A stretch of 64,000 nucleotides of DNA from Burhinus oedicnemus (GCA_008921705.1 VFFE01006868.1:434480-498479); one strand, 5' to 3'; shown: positions 39,134 to 52,318, numbered from the stretch's first letter. Numbers and translations: made by a program. The notes: a model not told the origin generated them from the sequence alone.

Positions 39134-40550
39134 GTTAGCTCCTACTGTGTAAGGAGCTCCACTCCTTTTATTGCAAAAATATCATTAAAATATGAGTGGC
39201 TGATTATTTCAAAATGTAATTTCTTGTTTCTTCACTAGTGGGAATGCTTTACACTTATGTACCCTTGGAGAACTGCTTGTCAATAGCTAGGCATTTCATA
39301 ATTTTCCTAGCTGCATCTGTAGGATTGATCTAGGACTCATATTTCACTAATTTTTTTCAAATATGCACCAGCATTTCTACTAGCAAGCTATGCAACGTTA
39401 CAGTAAAAAGATTCACAGAAATATAGGCTGGTAAACTGTGAATTCAGTCTGATTCTCATTGAAGACCTGGACCAAATTATTGATGAATTTGAAACTAGCA
39501 AGGTTTGACCTGAAATAAATAGTAGGTTATGATATATTTTGTGGAAGTTAAAGGATACTCAGATTTTTTTTTAGTTCAGAATACTCAGTATTTGCTGTGG
39601 CTTTCACAGACATCATACTTAGAATTCTCTTTCGAGAAGGCTTCCTACTCTGGCTTAATCCTGAAATATTCTAGTTTGTTCCCTTACTTTTGACTCTTGG
39701 CAGCGTTGCATTTAAAAGCAAAAATCTTTGTGGTTGTTGGTTATTTATGCAAGGTGCTTTTATTGGTTTGGAGTTCCTTTAAGTGATGAACATCTATCAG
39801 AGAACTTGAAAATACCCTCAGCGAAACTTAAGGTACATAACATAATTTCTTTTTCTTTTTGTCCGGAGTCATTCAGGGCTCAATTTACTCACCTAAACCT
39901 GCATGTCTAGTGCCATTTGAGATAGTGATCCAGAAGAGACTGGATGTCCTCTGTGTCTTATGTCATATCTCTCATCTCCCCAGGGAGATGCCTCAGTTAC
40001 TGTAGGGGGTCTGAAATGACAGTAAATGTCTGTATATTATCAACTGAATTTGTCTTAATGGAGTTTAATTGGAAAAAATAAAAATTGGTGCGTGCATGTA
40101 TTGCTTACAAAGTATTATTTTTGTTTATCAGGTGAAATAATCATCAAACTTCATATAAATGGTAGTTGCATGAGTTGCAAACTACAGAGTTTTCCTATCC
40201 TTAAAAAAAAAAAAAAAAGAGTTGTTGCTTATGACAAAATACTTTTTTTAATGTTACAGTACCTTTGGTTTGGTTTGATATTAATTCTAGCCAGGAGTTC
40301 AAAGGATTCTTGGGCTGTTTTAATAAATGGAAAGACGGCAACTCATAAAGGTGCTGCATCAGGACACTTGAAGAGAGATGTGGAGGCATGCGCATTCACT
40401 ATGGTTTTGGTAGAATTTCCCCTTTTTGCCCCTCCTTTTTCCTTTTAAGAGATAAAATCTCTTCAAGAAATTTGCATGTGGAATAAATATGAGGCTAATA
40501 CACTCTTGCATGCATACAGTATATTCCTAATCTTCTCAGTTGTACCATAG

Positions 40551-40806
40551 AGAATCACACAAAGCACAGTCTCATCTAGGTTGGAAGGAGCCTCTTGAGA
40601 TCATTTAGTCCAACCCTCCTATTCAAGCAGAGTCAGCTAGAGCAGGTTGTCCAGGACTCTGTCTAGAGATGTTTTGAATATCTCCAACAATGGAGACTCC
40701 ACAACCTCTCTGGGCAATCTGTTCTGGTGTTCAACCATCCTTAGAGTAAAAAGTATTTTCTTGTGTTCAAATGGAATTTCATGTGTGTTAATTTGTGCCC
40801 ATTAAG
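40551..40806 (-). mobile_element. CR1 LINE 3' fragment, old (copy 4)
   Basis: Minus-strand CR1 3' fragment. AGAATCACACAAAGCACAG replaces the usual 3' repeat. Then come TAGGTTGGAAGGAGCCTC, AGTCCAACCCTCC and the pieces equivalent to copy 2 (GGAGACTCCACAACCTCTCTGGG). Many substitutions against copy 2 show it is older. No reverse-transcriptase sequence is left. Confidence 0.85.
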
Positions 40807-43800
40807 TTACAGAAGCAGTGATGTTTTAAGTTGAATTATGAGTAGCTATTTGTAGCATTTGGTGAATTATTTTTTTTTAACAAGGTAATTATTGCCCTTA
40901 GAATTTTTAAAAATATTTATGTTATTTTAGAAACAAGTGCTCCTAGAACCTTTTAAATTATTTTTGTTTATATTGTCACATATACAGATGCTATCTTGGC
41001 AAAAGCTGAGCTCCCAATTGTGTACAAGGAATTATGCTTGGCAGTATTTAGCTTTCCCAAGTGTAGCGGTCTTCTAGTGATTGGCATGCAATTCATGAAC
41101 TTCATTTAGGACTGCCTTCACAAATCATCTTACATTTAGTTCTAGGAGCGGTGTATTCACAAATCCTAGAGACTTGCTGAGGTTCCTATTTTAATGTCTG
41201 GGTAGTGATAGATGCTATAGAACAAGGATTCTCAATAAGCCACAAGCTGTTTGCATGTGTATGAAGGGAAGAACAGGATGTCAGTTTAGCTGACAGAAAA
41301 AATCAGAGGTGTACGTGTTTAAAATTCCTCGCTCTTCTGGAAGTAAGCACTCAGCTGTAGCCTTACAAAGCCTTTTATAGGTGCCTACGTTCACAGTGCC
41401 CTTATGAATTTAAGCAGCAAGTTTTTTCACAAAAGAAGTGTTTTACTTCTTTCTTTTGATATTTGGCTTCTCTTGTTTTTTATTAATCTATGATCTGTTG
41501 TTGCAGTGCTCACCTAATAAAGGATCCGAGTTCAGTTGTCCTTGTTGCAACGGGCATTCAAAACTGTTCCTCTCACCTGCAAAGAGTAAAATGACTATGA
41601 GACTAGAGGCAGAATGGATGCGTGGGATTATTCTTGATTCCCTCCTGCTATTGTGGTTTATTGTCCCACTAATGATCACTTTGGGTCAGAAGGAGAGCAA
41701 GTATAAGAATATGTATCCGTAATGCAGTGATGAAGGTGATATCATGGGGACAGGGAGACCTCGTTCTGTGCTGGGAGCTGGGACCAGAATGTTGAATTAG
41801 TGTTTTGAAAACAGGGCTGTAATACAAGTTTCATGTATAGGCTGGTGCACAAGCATTAAGGAAATGGGAGATTTGGGTGTTCTTTTTCTTGTTTGGTCAA
41901 CTTAAAAGTAGAGCTGATACAAAATATAATTCTTCAGAGTTCTCCAGTTAGAGTGTCTCTGTACTCGCTGAGTACTTCTACCCGTTTCCATTACTGAGAT
42001 GAGTTTATTGCTGAGAAGTGACAGCAGATGATGCAGTTTCTGGTTTGTCTTTTGACTACTAAACGTTTCAATGGCTAACGCTAGTCAGATCTGACTTGTG
42101 AATTTATAGAAGTTTTACCAAAAAATCCATTGAACCATCCAGTCTGTCTTGAAATCTATATATACCCAATGGATTTTAAGTATTAATTCTGGGAATGCCT
42201 CTGAAAAAGAGTAGAGCACATTGAAATTTGATGTTTGCAAACAGGAACTCAAACGTCTCCCTAGAAACCCAATTGATAGAGCTTAATTAGAGTGATCTTT
42301 TACTTTAGTACAAGATATTATCTTAAAGTGAGTTTCTTAAAGCATGTTGTCAAAAACATGACTCACTACAAAATACATCATATGCATCCTCAAAATGAGT
42401 CTTTTTAGACCATATTTCCTGTCACCCCCTCCCTACCTGCTATGCTCTTTCTGTTCTAAGAGGCATTTTTATTTGCTGGATTGACATTGGGTGTTAACGA
42501 CAGTGGTCAGTATCAGAATATTTTCTGGGTGTCTGGTCTGGAACACAGAGTAAAGTCTGTGTTAGAAATGGAACATATGTTGAGCAGAGGACAAGAGAAA
42601 ACAAGCAATCTCATGTTTCAATAAAATATGCTATTATGAAGTCTAGATGTCTTGTGCAAAGCCTAAATAAAAGCTCTGGATGAATCACTGGAGGAAAAGA
42701 ATGCTCTAACTCTACCATCAACTTGGACATGGCATTCAACTGTTTTCCTACATAAGAGGTGAGGGGTCCTGATGTTTTCCTTTGTGTTCCCACCAGATCT
42801 GTGAACCACAGCTTCCCCTGGCAGGAGGTGGGAACTGTATCATTCCCAACCATCTTAATGCTTCAGAAGCTCACACTGTAGCAGGTCATACTCACAGGGA
42901 GTAGAGAGAAAGCCACGGTTAGTTCCACTAGTAAATTTGTCCCTTGGTACCCCTTCTGAGTTAGAGGGCAATTTTCCTTCTGTTGGTGTGGTAGGAGTTT
43001 TCTGTCTTGGTTAAATCAGTTTTGTTTCCTTTGCCCGCTTACAACTTTGTACAGACCTGTGTATATAGTGAAGCTCCTGCAGATTTTTGGCTATGGGGTG
43101 CAAAAAAATCCCTCTGACTTCTTCCATGCTACTTTCCCCATCCCAGATCAGGCTTATCTGTGTTCTTTTCTAGCTTAGCTAGTTAAGGTTACAGAGGTAG
43201 CAGTGACTGTGTAAACATGTTACAGGCAGTGAATGAAAGAAATAGTGGTCTACAGTAATAAAATAGTGTACATAATGGAAATTCTATTTTTTCTAAACAA
43301 TAGATGCTTATTTGATGTGCAGAAGGCAGTGTAAAACAGGGTGAAGGACTGGAAGAAACCATCCATAATGGGGATAGCAAGTGAGGGATTGCAGTATGGA
43401 AACCAGTGTCCTTCCAGAATGATTTAGGCTTAATTCTTTGTTAATCTGTAACCATGGTGCTTACAGTGCTTCTGAATGAAACTTTTGGATGGTTTAATGG
43501 AAGCTTGGAATAAAAAGAATATAGTTCAGGTATGCTGAGACCCCTAAAGTAAGGGGGCCAAAAGAAGTTGCTGCTGCAGATGTAGTAGTGCAAGTTCTAA
43601 AGTTCAGATTTTGCATGCCCTAAATCACAATTTTGTGAGACAGTAACTGCTATGCAGCAAGCAGTGTTGAAGATGACATATATACCTCTTTTGTCTTGTC
43701 TTCCTTCTGATAAGACCTTAAAGCTTTCTTCTTAAAGACAAGCATAGAATTACAACATACAGGAGCATCTTTACAGTTACTGCTGCATGTGTAACTGTGA

Positions 43801-44935
43801 CAGTGCCAATATATGCATGTAAAACTCATACTGGAGGAGTCCTCTACAAAATCTCACAGCTGTCTCTGTCTCCTAGAAAGAAACAAACTCAGGTGTTGGT
43901 TTGTCATGGACATCCTGTCAGAGTATGTCTTTCTGAAATATATCATATTTCAAAAATGTAGTAAGTAGTAGAAATTGGGATAGTCTGCTAAAAGGTGAAG
44001 GAGAAGAACTTTTGGAAGGAAACTCTTTTTGCCATTTACTGTTGGAGGGTAATTAAATAACTTCCCATCACAAAAGATCACAGTATGTGATTAGTGTGTG
44101 TGACAGATGGAAGGTGGCAGAAGTGATCAACCCAGCCCTTCTAGGTTGATAATCCTGGAAGGAGAACTTCCACCTGGAAGATGTGTCTGGCAGGAAAAGA
44201 GAAGTGCAACAAGGAGCTATGAACTTTCAGTGCAAGGGACAAGACTGTAAGAGAACCCTGTGGGAAGCAGGGAGCAGATGCCTGTCAGGCTCTGTGTGAA
44301 TGAAAGAGGATATTCCCAAAAAGCAAAGATGACTGTGCAGACTTTACTGCTTATGGCTTTCTTGATTACAGTGTAGAACAAAGCTTGGTGATGGGCGTCC
44401 CTCTCCATTCTCTCCCCCTACTTCTCACCCACAAACAACGGCCACAAACACATTTATCTGTAAGTCTTATTTATTCTGGTCATCTAATTAGTTTGGATTT
44501 TCTCTTTCAAACTAGAATTCTTTAATGTTTTAATAAAATCTGGCTTTTCAGTATAGAAGTATTTTAATTGCCAAGTTTGTTGTAGGGAAAAGGTCTAAAA
44601 AATTAGATGGATCTACTTCAAAGCTCTAGCTAACTTCAGGTCCTGTCAATCCTACTTAAACTTTTAAGTCAATTAGAAGTGAATAGTATGAAAAGCTACA
44701 TGAGAAAATTCCTTCTATACTTAAAGCATCTTGCAGGTCAACAGTAACACAGACATCACTGTACTATAACAGTTTATGCTGCAGTGCCATTAACCAGGTT
44801 TATACAAGTTTTGATATAATCTAAGTGTAGAAAAAGGGCCCTAGGAGAGAGTGTATGTGTCTTCCTAATATTGTTACACCTTATTGACTTTATTTTTAAC
44901 ACAAACGTAAGCCATATGAGAAGAATTTCACTTGC

Positions 44936-45900
44936 TTTTTTTTTTTTTTAAATCAAACATTCACGTGTTAGGAAGTGTTGGAATTAGAAATATCTATACC
45001 TTTTCTTGTGGTGAGATGGTCATAGGCAACTTCAATTTGGGCATTGGAGCACTTAGCTTTTTTCCTTTTCTAGCATTCTTAGCTTCACGGGCATGCAACT
45101 TTTCAATGCTTTTTAAAAGGTAAACTAAAGAAAAAAAATCTGAAAGAGCTGTACTGACAGCATGTAACAGCAGCATAATTGGAACCGTTAGCACTGAGCT
45201 CTGCTTCTTGAGTAAACTGTCAGATATTATTCATTATAATTCATCATAGTCAGCAGAAAGTGAAGGCAAGTGTTCTGCAGATACGTCTCCGCAAAGAAGA
45301 TGCGAAACTTGGTCATCTTGATTTCTAATCTAAAATCTAGATGGAAAGGGCTTCAACAAACTTTGATTCTTTTGGTTGCTTTCTTCCAAATCTGATGGTT
45401 TTGTGTCACATGCAGGTGTTAGTCCAGGATCTTCCATGCTCTTGGCTCTTTGTCTTTCTTCTCTGTGCCTTCCTAGTCTTCACTCCTGAATTGAGCATTC
45501 AGCCTTCTTACCCAGCAATTAGAGTTATTCCCGGCTGACTTCGGCTTCTCTTCCTGTGATCATGCTGTAGAAAAATCCATCCTTTCTCCTTATTTTGCCC
45601 AGGTACTCACCTGATTTTAGTATTGTGCTCTATTCTACTGTTTCCCCTCCCCCTCTGCAAAAGAGGAAAACCAAGAAACAACTGCAGCCGTCTCACCTGA
45701 ACCTCAGCCATCACCATCTTGCTCCTTATCATCTTTTGTTTCCTCTTCCATCTTCTTTCCTGCCCTTCGTCTAATTCTTGGCCTCATCCAAATCTGTTTC
45801 ATCATCAAGATGAATGACTCCCTGCCCGATTTGCTTGAAGTTGCTAGAAATCTTTTGATGCCCTCTTCTCTCCGCAGAAAGGTATTTGTAAATATCTTTG
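44936..45900 (-). pseudogene. possible decayed retrocopy of an unidentified gene
   Basis: On the minus strand, one frame from 45437 down to 44994 stays protein-like over about 148 codons despite a few stops: segments MEDPGLTPACDTKPSDLEES, then DDQVSHLLCGDVSAEHLPS, then SIEKLHAREAKNARKGKKLS. It ends about 45 bases before a 14-base A run (the complement of 44936-44949). Further upstream, to about 45900, charged coding-like pieces such as MEEETKDDKEQDGDG and GVIHLDDETDLDEA appear in shifted frames. This is the pattern of an old intron-less copy with a poly(A) tail. I do not recognise the parent gene. There is no AATAAA before the A run, and chance cannot be excluded. Confidence 0.35.
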
Positions 45901-46028
45901 TTTTCTTACATTGAAGAGTGGATAGTTGGTAAGCCAGTTATGTCACAACAGGCTAGAAGGCAACTCCTGTTCCTCCAGAGCAGAATTCTGTACTTTAGTA
46001 TTTGATATAAATGGCAGATCATTTTTTC

Positions 46029-46073
46029 TGTAAAAAAAAAACAAACCAAAAAAACAAACAAACAAAAAGTCAA
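46029..46073. repeat. A/C-rich simple repeat
   Basis: A run followed by irregular AAAC units. It resembles a decayed poly(A) tract, but no retroelement body is recognisable beside it. Confidence 0.75.
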
Positions 46074-46992
46074 AAATCCAGAAGCTCTGTTATAAAGGAG
46101 GATTCTGAATGCCCTGTTCTGTCCTTGATTTGATTGGAAATTTAAACTTAGTACAAAGCATGTTTTAAATTAGCATTGTATATATTAACAAAGGATCTCT
46201 AACTACGTATTTTCAATTTTTATTGTTTTTTTAATGTTCATTAATAGCTGGTCCACATCTCTTCCACCACCACCCCACCTCCCCCCATTTCCGTGTATTT
46301 ATGAAAGACAAAATGTAATAAATAGAGAAAAATGCTTTATAAAACTGCCTCAGATGTTTCCTATGTTAGGAGTTTGCTAGAATTTCGAATGTTCTTGCAC
46401 AATGCTTGTTGTGTTTGGTGCAGGGATTTAAAAGCCTTGTTTGTGCCAGTAACATTGCATGGCCTATTCCAGGCCAGAGCTTAAAACTCAAACATCCTTA
46501 TCAGTAGACCATTACAACAATCTCTGGCTAGGTCTTAACGTGAGTCACCTAGTGCTCTCCCAAAACATTTCCAGGCATGGCTTCAGAGTTAGTTGGTGAC
46601 TTTTCCCATTATTTGTTTGGATGTGGCCACGTTATTTTGGAGGCCACAAGAGACCTGATGTGGGATAGCTGGCTGGACGGGCAATGGAACCAGCATTGGC
46701 ACTGTTAAATTTGCTACTACTGATGAAACTTTCCCTCCCTTCTGAGGTTGCATGTAGGTGAAATTATCTACACTTCCAATGAACTAGTGTCTAGGGTTTC
46801 TCTTAGCCTGTTAATGTATATGAAATATTTCATGCTAATTTAATGATACGAGGTAAAATTGACTGTGATTTATGACATGAATAAATTGTCAAAATAGAAA
46901 TGTGGAGGCCTGTTAACCTGTTGCAGTACTCTGATGTTTGGAGAACTGCCAGTTAGTCGTACTGTTACGTACAGGCTTTTTTCTTTTCTCTC

Positions 46993-47012
46993 TTTTTTTT
47001 TTTTTTTTTTTT
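46993..47012. repeat. 20-base T homopolymer
   Basis: An uninterrupted T run in the KLHL32 intron. Its length is probably imprecise in the assembly. Confidence 0.9.
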
Positions 47013-48581
47013 ATGTTCTCAGTTCCCTTAGCGGGGAAAAAAACCCAAACCCAACCGTAGAAAACCCCCTGAAACCCCTGTGTTCTTTCAGGTTCTTAAG
47101 GGGGAAACCAGGGTGAGCAGACTGTATCCTGCAGTTAACTGATGGTTAACCTTTGATTTCAGATTCTTTATTGGTGTTGATGAATGTTGGAGGGGAAAAA
47201 AAAATAGTTTTATTAGCTGGTGTTTGGTTTTGTTTTTTTTTCAATACGGCAAGTTGAACCTGTAGCATTGCCTGCCAGAAATAATACATCTTGGTTTGAT
47301 TTAGTCACTTTGCTATAGAAATTACAGAAAGGAAATAATTGTTAGAAATAATTCCCTTGTATTTTAACAAGTTACATATCTTGATAATTGTCCATTAGAA
47401 TATTAGTGGGGTTTCACAAAACAGAACAGCTGAAGGAAAAAGAATCATTTGAATGAATCGTTTTACAATATATGTAGGGTATGTCCTTGTGTGAAACCTA
47501 AACTATTAGAGAGGGGGTGAAATTCAGATACAGGTTATTCCTGCGTAACTCCATTTTGGGCCTCCTTCATCTAGAAGTAATGTCTTGGCTCTTGTCTTTT
47601 TAAAAGATTAGGTTGGATTAGAGCAAACGGTCTGCAAGGCAGGTGTGCATTAGTTTACAGATGCCTGAGGTGCAGGAGTGTGGGATATACAGGACAGAGT
47701 GTGTGTTGATGGGGAAGAAGACTATAGGAGCCACACAGCTGCTGCATAGCATGTGTATGGAGTGAATTACATGATTGTAGTGGAAAGAAAATAGCTTATT
47801 TACCCCTTAATTAAAAAAAAATACATATATATACACCTTTGCTTTGATTTACTCTGGAATGACCCTCTGTAAACTCACCTTCTATAAAGACCTTGATTCT
47901 CAGGCAATATAAATTGGTATAGTCTCACAGATTTCAAATAAATGGCATTGTTTTGTGCCAAAGAGGATTTGCAGATTTTTTTGTTGTTGGTTTTGTTTGC
48001 ATGTACAGTTACATTGTCTTTTCCTTCTGCTGTAGAAAAGGAAGCTGCAATCAAACAATCCTAGGCTGGCTGACATGGAAATCTTGTATTCATATAAGCA
48101 GATATTCAGAGGTGGTGGAAAACCTCAGCATTGTAAAAACAAGCAAACACCCTCCCTCTCCCCCAGCCAATACAAAACAAACCCCAGAACACTTCATAAA
48201 TGTGAATGACATGAAATGCTCTGAAAACATTCAGTAATGCAGTATCAGACTTAAACAGGCCACCTAATACTGCAAGTCTTTGTTCTTTTTAGTAGGACTG
48301 GTTACATACATGCATGCACACTTCTTTCCACTAATGCTTCAATTTGAGCCACTTAAAGTTTTCTCCATTGACGTAGGCCCTTTATTCTTCTCACTTTGTT
48401 CTAAAATTATTCTGAATTAATCTTCTGAGTACAACTGACTTCCAGTGCAGCAAATGAAAATCAGAACAGTTGAGATTTTTAAATTTGGGTATATAATCAG
48501 GCTTAATAATACTTTGTTATACTGAGTTTTTCTTGTGATGTCTATATCATATAAATATTTTTGCCTGACAGCGTTCATGAC

Positions 48582-48644
48582 TTTTTTTTTTTTTTTTTCC
48601 AAGAATTATCAATCTTTTTTTAGAAAAATTTTTTTTTTATTTTT
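48582..48644 (+). repeat. degraded copy of 55127-55189 at the gap edge
   Basis: A T run and then CCAAGAATTATCAATC repeat the sequence at 55144 onward. Across the 46 aligned bases from CCAAG to the gap (48599-48644 against 55144-55189), every mismatch is a G or C in the distant copy read as T here. This is not how a natural duplication decays. It looks like faulty consensus at a contig end. Confidence 0.8.
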
Positions 48645-49302
48645 NNNNNNNNNNNNNNNNNNNNNNNNNNNNNNNNNNNNNNNNNNNNNNNNNNNNNNNN
48701 NNNNNNNNNNNNNNNNNNNNNNNNNNNNNNNNNNNNNNNNNNNNNNNNNNNNNNNNNNNNNNNNNNNNNNNNNNNNNNNNNNNNNNNNNNNNNNNNNNNN
48801 NNNNNNNNNNNNNNNNNNNNNNNNNNNNNNNNNNNNNNNNNNNNNNNNNNNNNNNNNNNNNNNNNNNNNNNNNNNNNNNNNNNNNNNNNNNNNNNNNNNN
48901 NNNNNNNNNNNNNNNNNNNNNNNNNNNNNNNNNNNNNNNNNNNNNNNNNNNNNNNNNNNNNNNNNNNNNNNNNNNNNNNNNNNNNNNNNNNNNNNNNNNN
49001 NNNNNNNNNNNNNNNNNNNNNNNNNNNNNNNNNNNNNNNNNNNNNNNNNNNNNNNNNNNNNNNNNNNNNNNNNNNNNNNNNNNNNNNNNNNNNNNNNNNN
49101 NNNNNNNNNNNNNNNNNNNNNNNNNNNNNNNNNNNNNNNNNNNNNNNNNNNNNNNNNNNNNNNNNNNNNNNNNNNNNNNNNNNNNNNNNNNNNNNNNNNN
49201 NNNNNNNNNNNNNNNNNNNNNNNNNNNNNNNNNNNNNNNNNNNNNNNNNNNNNNNNNNNNNNNNNNNNNNNNNNNNNNNNNNNNNNNNNNNNNNNNNNNN
49301 NN
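48645..49302. other. assembly gap (658 N)
   Basis: Unsequenced stretch flanked by T runs on both sides. The length may be an estimate. Frames reading through it are meaningless. Confidence 0.99.
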
Positions 49303-49324
49303 TTTTTTTTTTTTTTTTTTTTTT
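49303..49324. repeat. T homopolymer at right gap edge
   Basis: At least 22 T bases start directly at the gap. The true length is unknown. Confidence 0.9.
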
Positions 49325-49391
49325 GTAAGAATAAATAAATATATCAAGTTCCAATTATTGAAAATTTCGACCTGCGTTAAGTAATTCTACT

Positions 49392-50064
49392 GGACACAGT
49401 ATTCCAGATGCGGTCTCACGAGAGTGGAGTATGGGGGCAGAATCACCTCCCTTGACCTGCTGGCCATGCTTCTTTTGATGCAGCCCAGGATGCAGTTGGC
49501 CTTCTGGGCTGTGAGCGCACACTGCTGGCTCCTGTTGAGCTTCTCATCTACCAACACCCCCAAGTCCCTCTCCTCAGGGCTGCTCTTGATCCATTCTCCA
49601 CCCAGCCTGTATTTGTGCATGGGATTGCTCTGACCTACATGCAGGACCTTTCACTTGGCCTTGTTCAACTTCATGAGGTTGGCACAGGCCCACTTCTCAA
49701 GCCTGTCCAGGTCCCTCTGGATGGCATTCCTTCCCTCCAGCATGTCAACCACACCACACAGCTTGGTGTCATCGGCAAACTTGCTGAGGGTGCACTCGAT
49801 CCCACTCTCGGTGTCACTGACAAAGATGTTAAACAGTGCTGGTCCCAGTGCTGACACCGGAGGAGCGCCACTCATCACTGCTTGCCACTTGGACATCAAG
49901 CTGTTGACCGCAACTCTTTGAATGTGGCCATCCAGAGAGTTCCTTATCCACCGAGTGGTCCACTGGTCAAATCCATGTCTCTCCAATTTAGAGCCCAGGA
50001 TGTAATGCGGGACAGTGTCAAATGCCTTGCACGCGTCCAAGTAGGCGATGTCAGTTGTCAAGTT
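49392..50064 (-). mobile_element. CR1 LINE fragment lacking its 3' end (copy 5)
   Basis: Minus-strand CR1 fragment closest to copy 1. It carries AFDTVPHYILGSKLERHGFD, ALFNIFVSD, the FADDTK box with [10 protein letters not shown], and a [17 protein letters not shown] segment in one long, mostly open frame (49387-50133). Its left end at about 49392 falls at the equivalent of base 1988 in copy 1, so roughly 495 bases of the CR1 3' end, including the terminal repeat, are missing. The right limit near 50064 is set where similarity stops. The missing 3' end is unusual, as CR1 copies normally lose the 5' end, and the gap is 90 bases away. Confidence 0.9.
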
Positions 50065-52318
50065 TTTACCTTCATTCTTCAGAAAGTGTGAAGTTCTAAT
50101 CCCTTGACACTGAAAAAGTAGCTGTTCAGACATGACATCAAGGTGGATTGCTTTAAACTTTAACAGTGGCTAGAAAACTTATAAGTTATGTTCTTGATTC
50201 TTATGTTAAAAGTTAAAAGTTTTGCGTATACCAGTCAATTTAACTGTTGAGTCTCTCCTTTTGGTACTAATGAATGCAAAGTTTGAACTTAGAAGCCTAT
50301 TCCAACCACTGAAATGTTGCATAGCTCACTTATGGTTGTATACAATAGCAGGTACATTGATCAGGAAATGTGTTTGCTTCATTAGTTGCCAGCATCTGGA
50401 CCACTAACTTAATATGCTGTGTTTTTCCATCTCTTGAAGGATAAAGTTAATTGTCTTAGTATAACTAGAAACCGAGTCGATGGTGAGAGTGAAATGTTCT
50501 GTAACCATCATTGGGAAGCACTTCATAACAATTTGTTAAGCATCCAGCTGAATCATTGGCATAAGTTCTCAATGACCTCACCCACTTGCTCAGCATTATA
50601 GCCATTTGGGAAAAGGGAGAAAAATATGAAAATATTTCCATTATTCAAATTTTGCTGAGTTGTAATACTTCATTGTCACTGAGTTACGTAAATGATTCAC
50701 ATGTAGTTTAAATAAGCAGCCAAAGTAGTGTACAAACACACAATTCTATCTGAACTGAGTGGCTGTTGCTCCTTCTGTGGTTTGGAGTAAGGACTTGAGA
50801 TCTATAAGAAATTTTCAAGGTGTTCCTTCTATTGTCTTCAAGAAAATCCAGCTAAACAAAGTTATCAGCTTCCAAAATTCAAAACTCTTGTGTGGTTCTA
50901 CTTGGTCGTTCCGCTGCTGTGGTGCAGATAATAGCACTTGCAGAAAGGTGAATGTCACTGTGCCCCCTGGCAGGTAGGAACTGTGATTTTTGTCTGTAGT
51001 ATGAAGAATTGTAATTCAGGAGAATAGGAAAAGGATTAATTGTCCTTTCTTGAAGGTTGCTTGCATGCTTGTTATCTGGGGACTGAGTAAGGGCTTAATT
51101 CTGCCTTCGCATATCCATTGCAGTCTCCCTGAATTTAGTGTAACGGCTTTCAAAGTAAAACTACCAGTCACTGTAAGATTAAGGGACAAAATTAAGAACA
51201 AATTAATATAAGCAAAGAACTGGATTATTTGTACTTCTGTTTATTTAATTAGTAACACTACAAAAGGGTGTTTGTGGTGTTTCAGTATTGATCTCAGTAG
51301 AAGCCTCTGATAGTACCAGGAATGGGGCATCATTTTAATTGGATAGCAGAAAAAAACCCACTTTTATTAAAGATGACTGTTTTTACAGGGGCACACTGGC
51401 AACTAGCAGAGATGGAAAAGTTCTGTCACCTTATTCAGTTACTGGGAGATCAGTGTGAGATCTGTAATGGTTTGACAGCTTTTGGGGAATAATTATCTGT
51501 TACAACATCCTTTATCCTTTTTGTTACAAAAGCAACTTTCAGTAGTCATTAAGCAGTTTAGGTTAATTTATATGGTCACTTTAATATTTTGCCTTTTAAA
51601 AAAGCTATAGAGTTTATAAATCTGATAATACTGCTTGTATGTACTATACTGTTTGTATTTGCCAGAATATTTGTTTATATCTGGATTGACAGTGGTACTT
51701 GGTCATAGCGCTCATTAGTCAATCAAGACATTGCTCTGGGGGAAGTGGGAGCTGCCTCTTGGAGTATACAGTAAACCTCTCCCCTCTCCCCCACCAAATT
51801 GTGTCTTTAGGAAAAATTAATATAGTCAAAGCATGAGTTCAGGTATACGGCAAAACTCTTAGAACCTGGACGGGCCTGTGAGATTACACTGTGAAAGGTA
51901 TAAGTTTTTTTATAGCTGTATGTTATTCAAGGAATAAGCAAACACCAATAGATGCTGCTGGCCTACTCTTCAAAGTGGGGATTTTTAGGAAGATATTTCC
52001 CTCATCACTCTTCCACCCTGTTATTAATATATGTTCCTGAGTTTGCAGAAAGGAAACGTGCCTAAAGGGCAGTAGATGCAGGAAGTTCAGATGACAGGAT
52101 GTGAATTTCTAGAAAAGACTAGAGGAAAGGTCTCTTTCAGGCTATACTCAATCTAGCCAATAAAACTTCATGTGTGCTTAATCTGTATGGTATGTCTTTC
52201 TGCAATAGAAGAATTGAAGAAAGTTGCTTTTGAATTACACATCCTGAAAGTATTGATCTTTAAGGCTAAGGCTGTACATGCTTTGAATTTAATGATCCTC
52301 TCCTTTCTCTCTTTCTAG
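50065..52318 (+). other. KLHL32: KLHL32 intron 1, last part
   Basis: About 2.2 kb of AT-rich intron with no recognisable repeat. It ends in a strong pyrimidine tract and acceptor (TCCTTTCTCTCTTTCTAG) at 52301-52318. Confidence 0.6.

Larger units (their letters stand above)
39134..48581 (+). other. KLHL32: KLHL32 intron 1, middle part
   Basis: AT-rich intron with one CR1 fragment (40551-40806), a possible decayed retrocopy (44936-45900), an A run at 40202-40218, an A/C-rich repeat at 46029-46073 and a 20-base T run at 46993-47012. I see no exon of KLHL32 and no RNA gene in the rest. Confidence 0.55.

Noticed and set aside
45837..45895. ATGCCCTCTTCTCTCCGCAG stretch as an alternative KLHL32 start exon
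   Set aside because: It starts MPS but continues SLRRK and has the wrong phase for the next exon, whereas 52385-52407 matches both sequence and phase.
48535..49354. Long frames on both strands across the gap
   Set aside because: They consist of N codons and T or A runs and carry no information.
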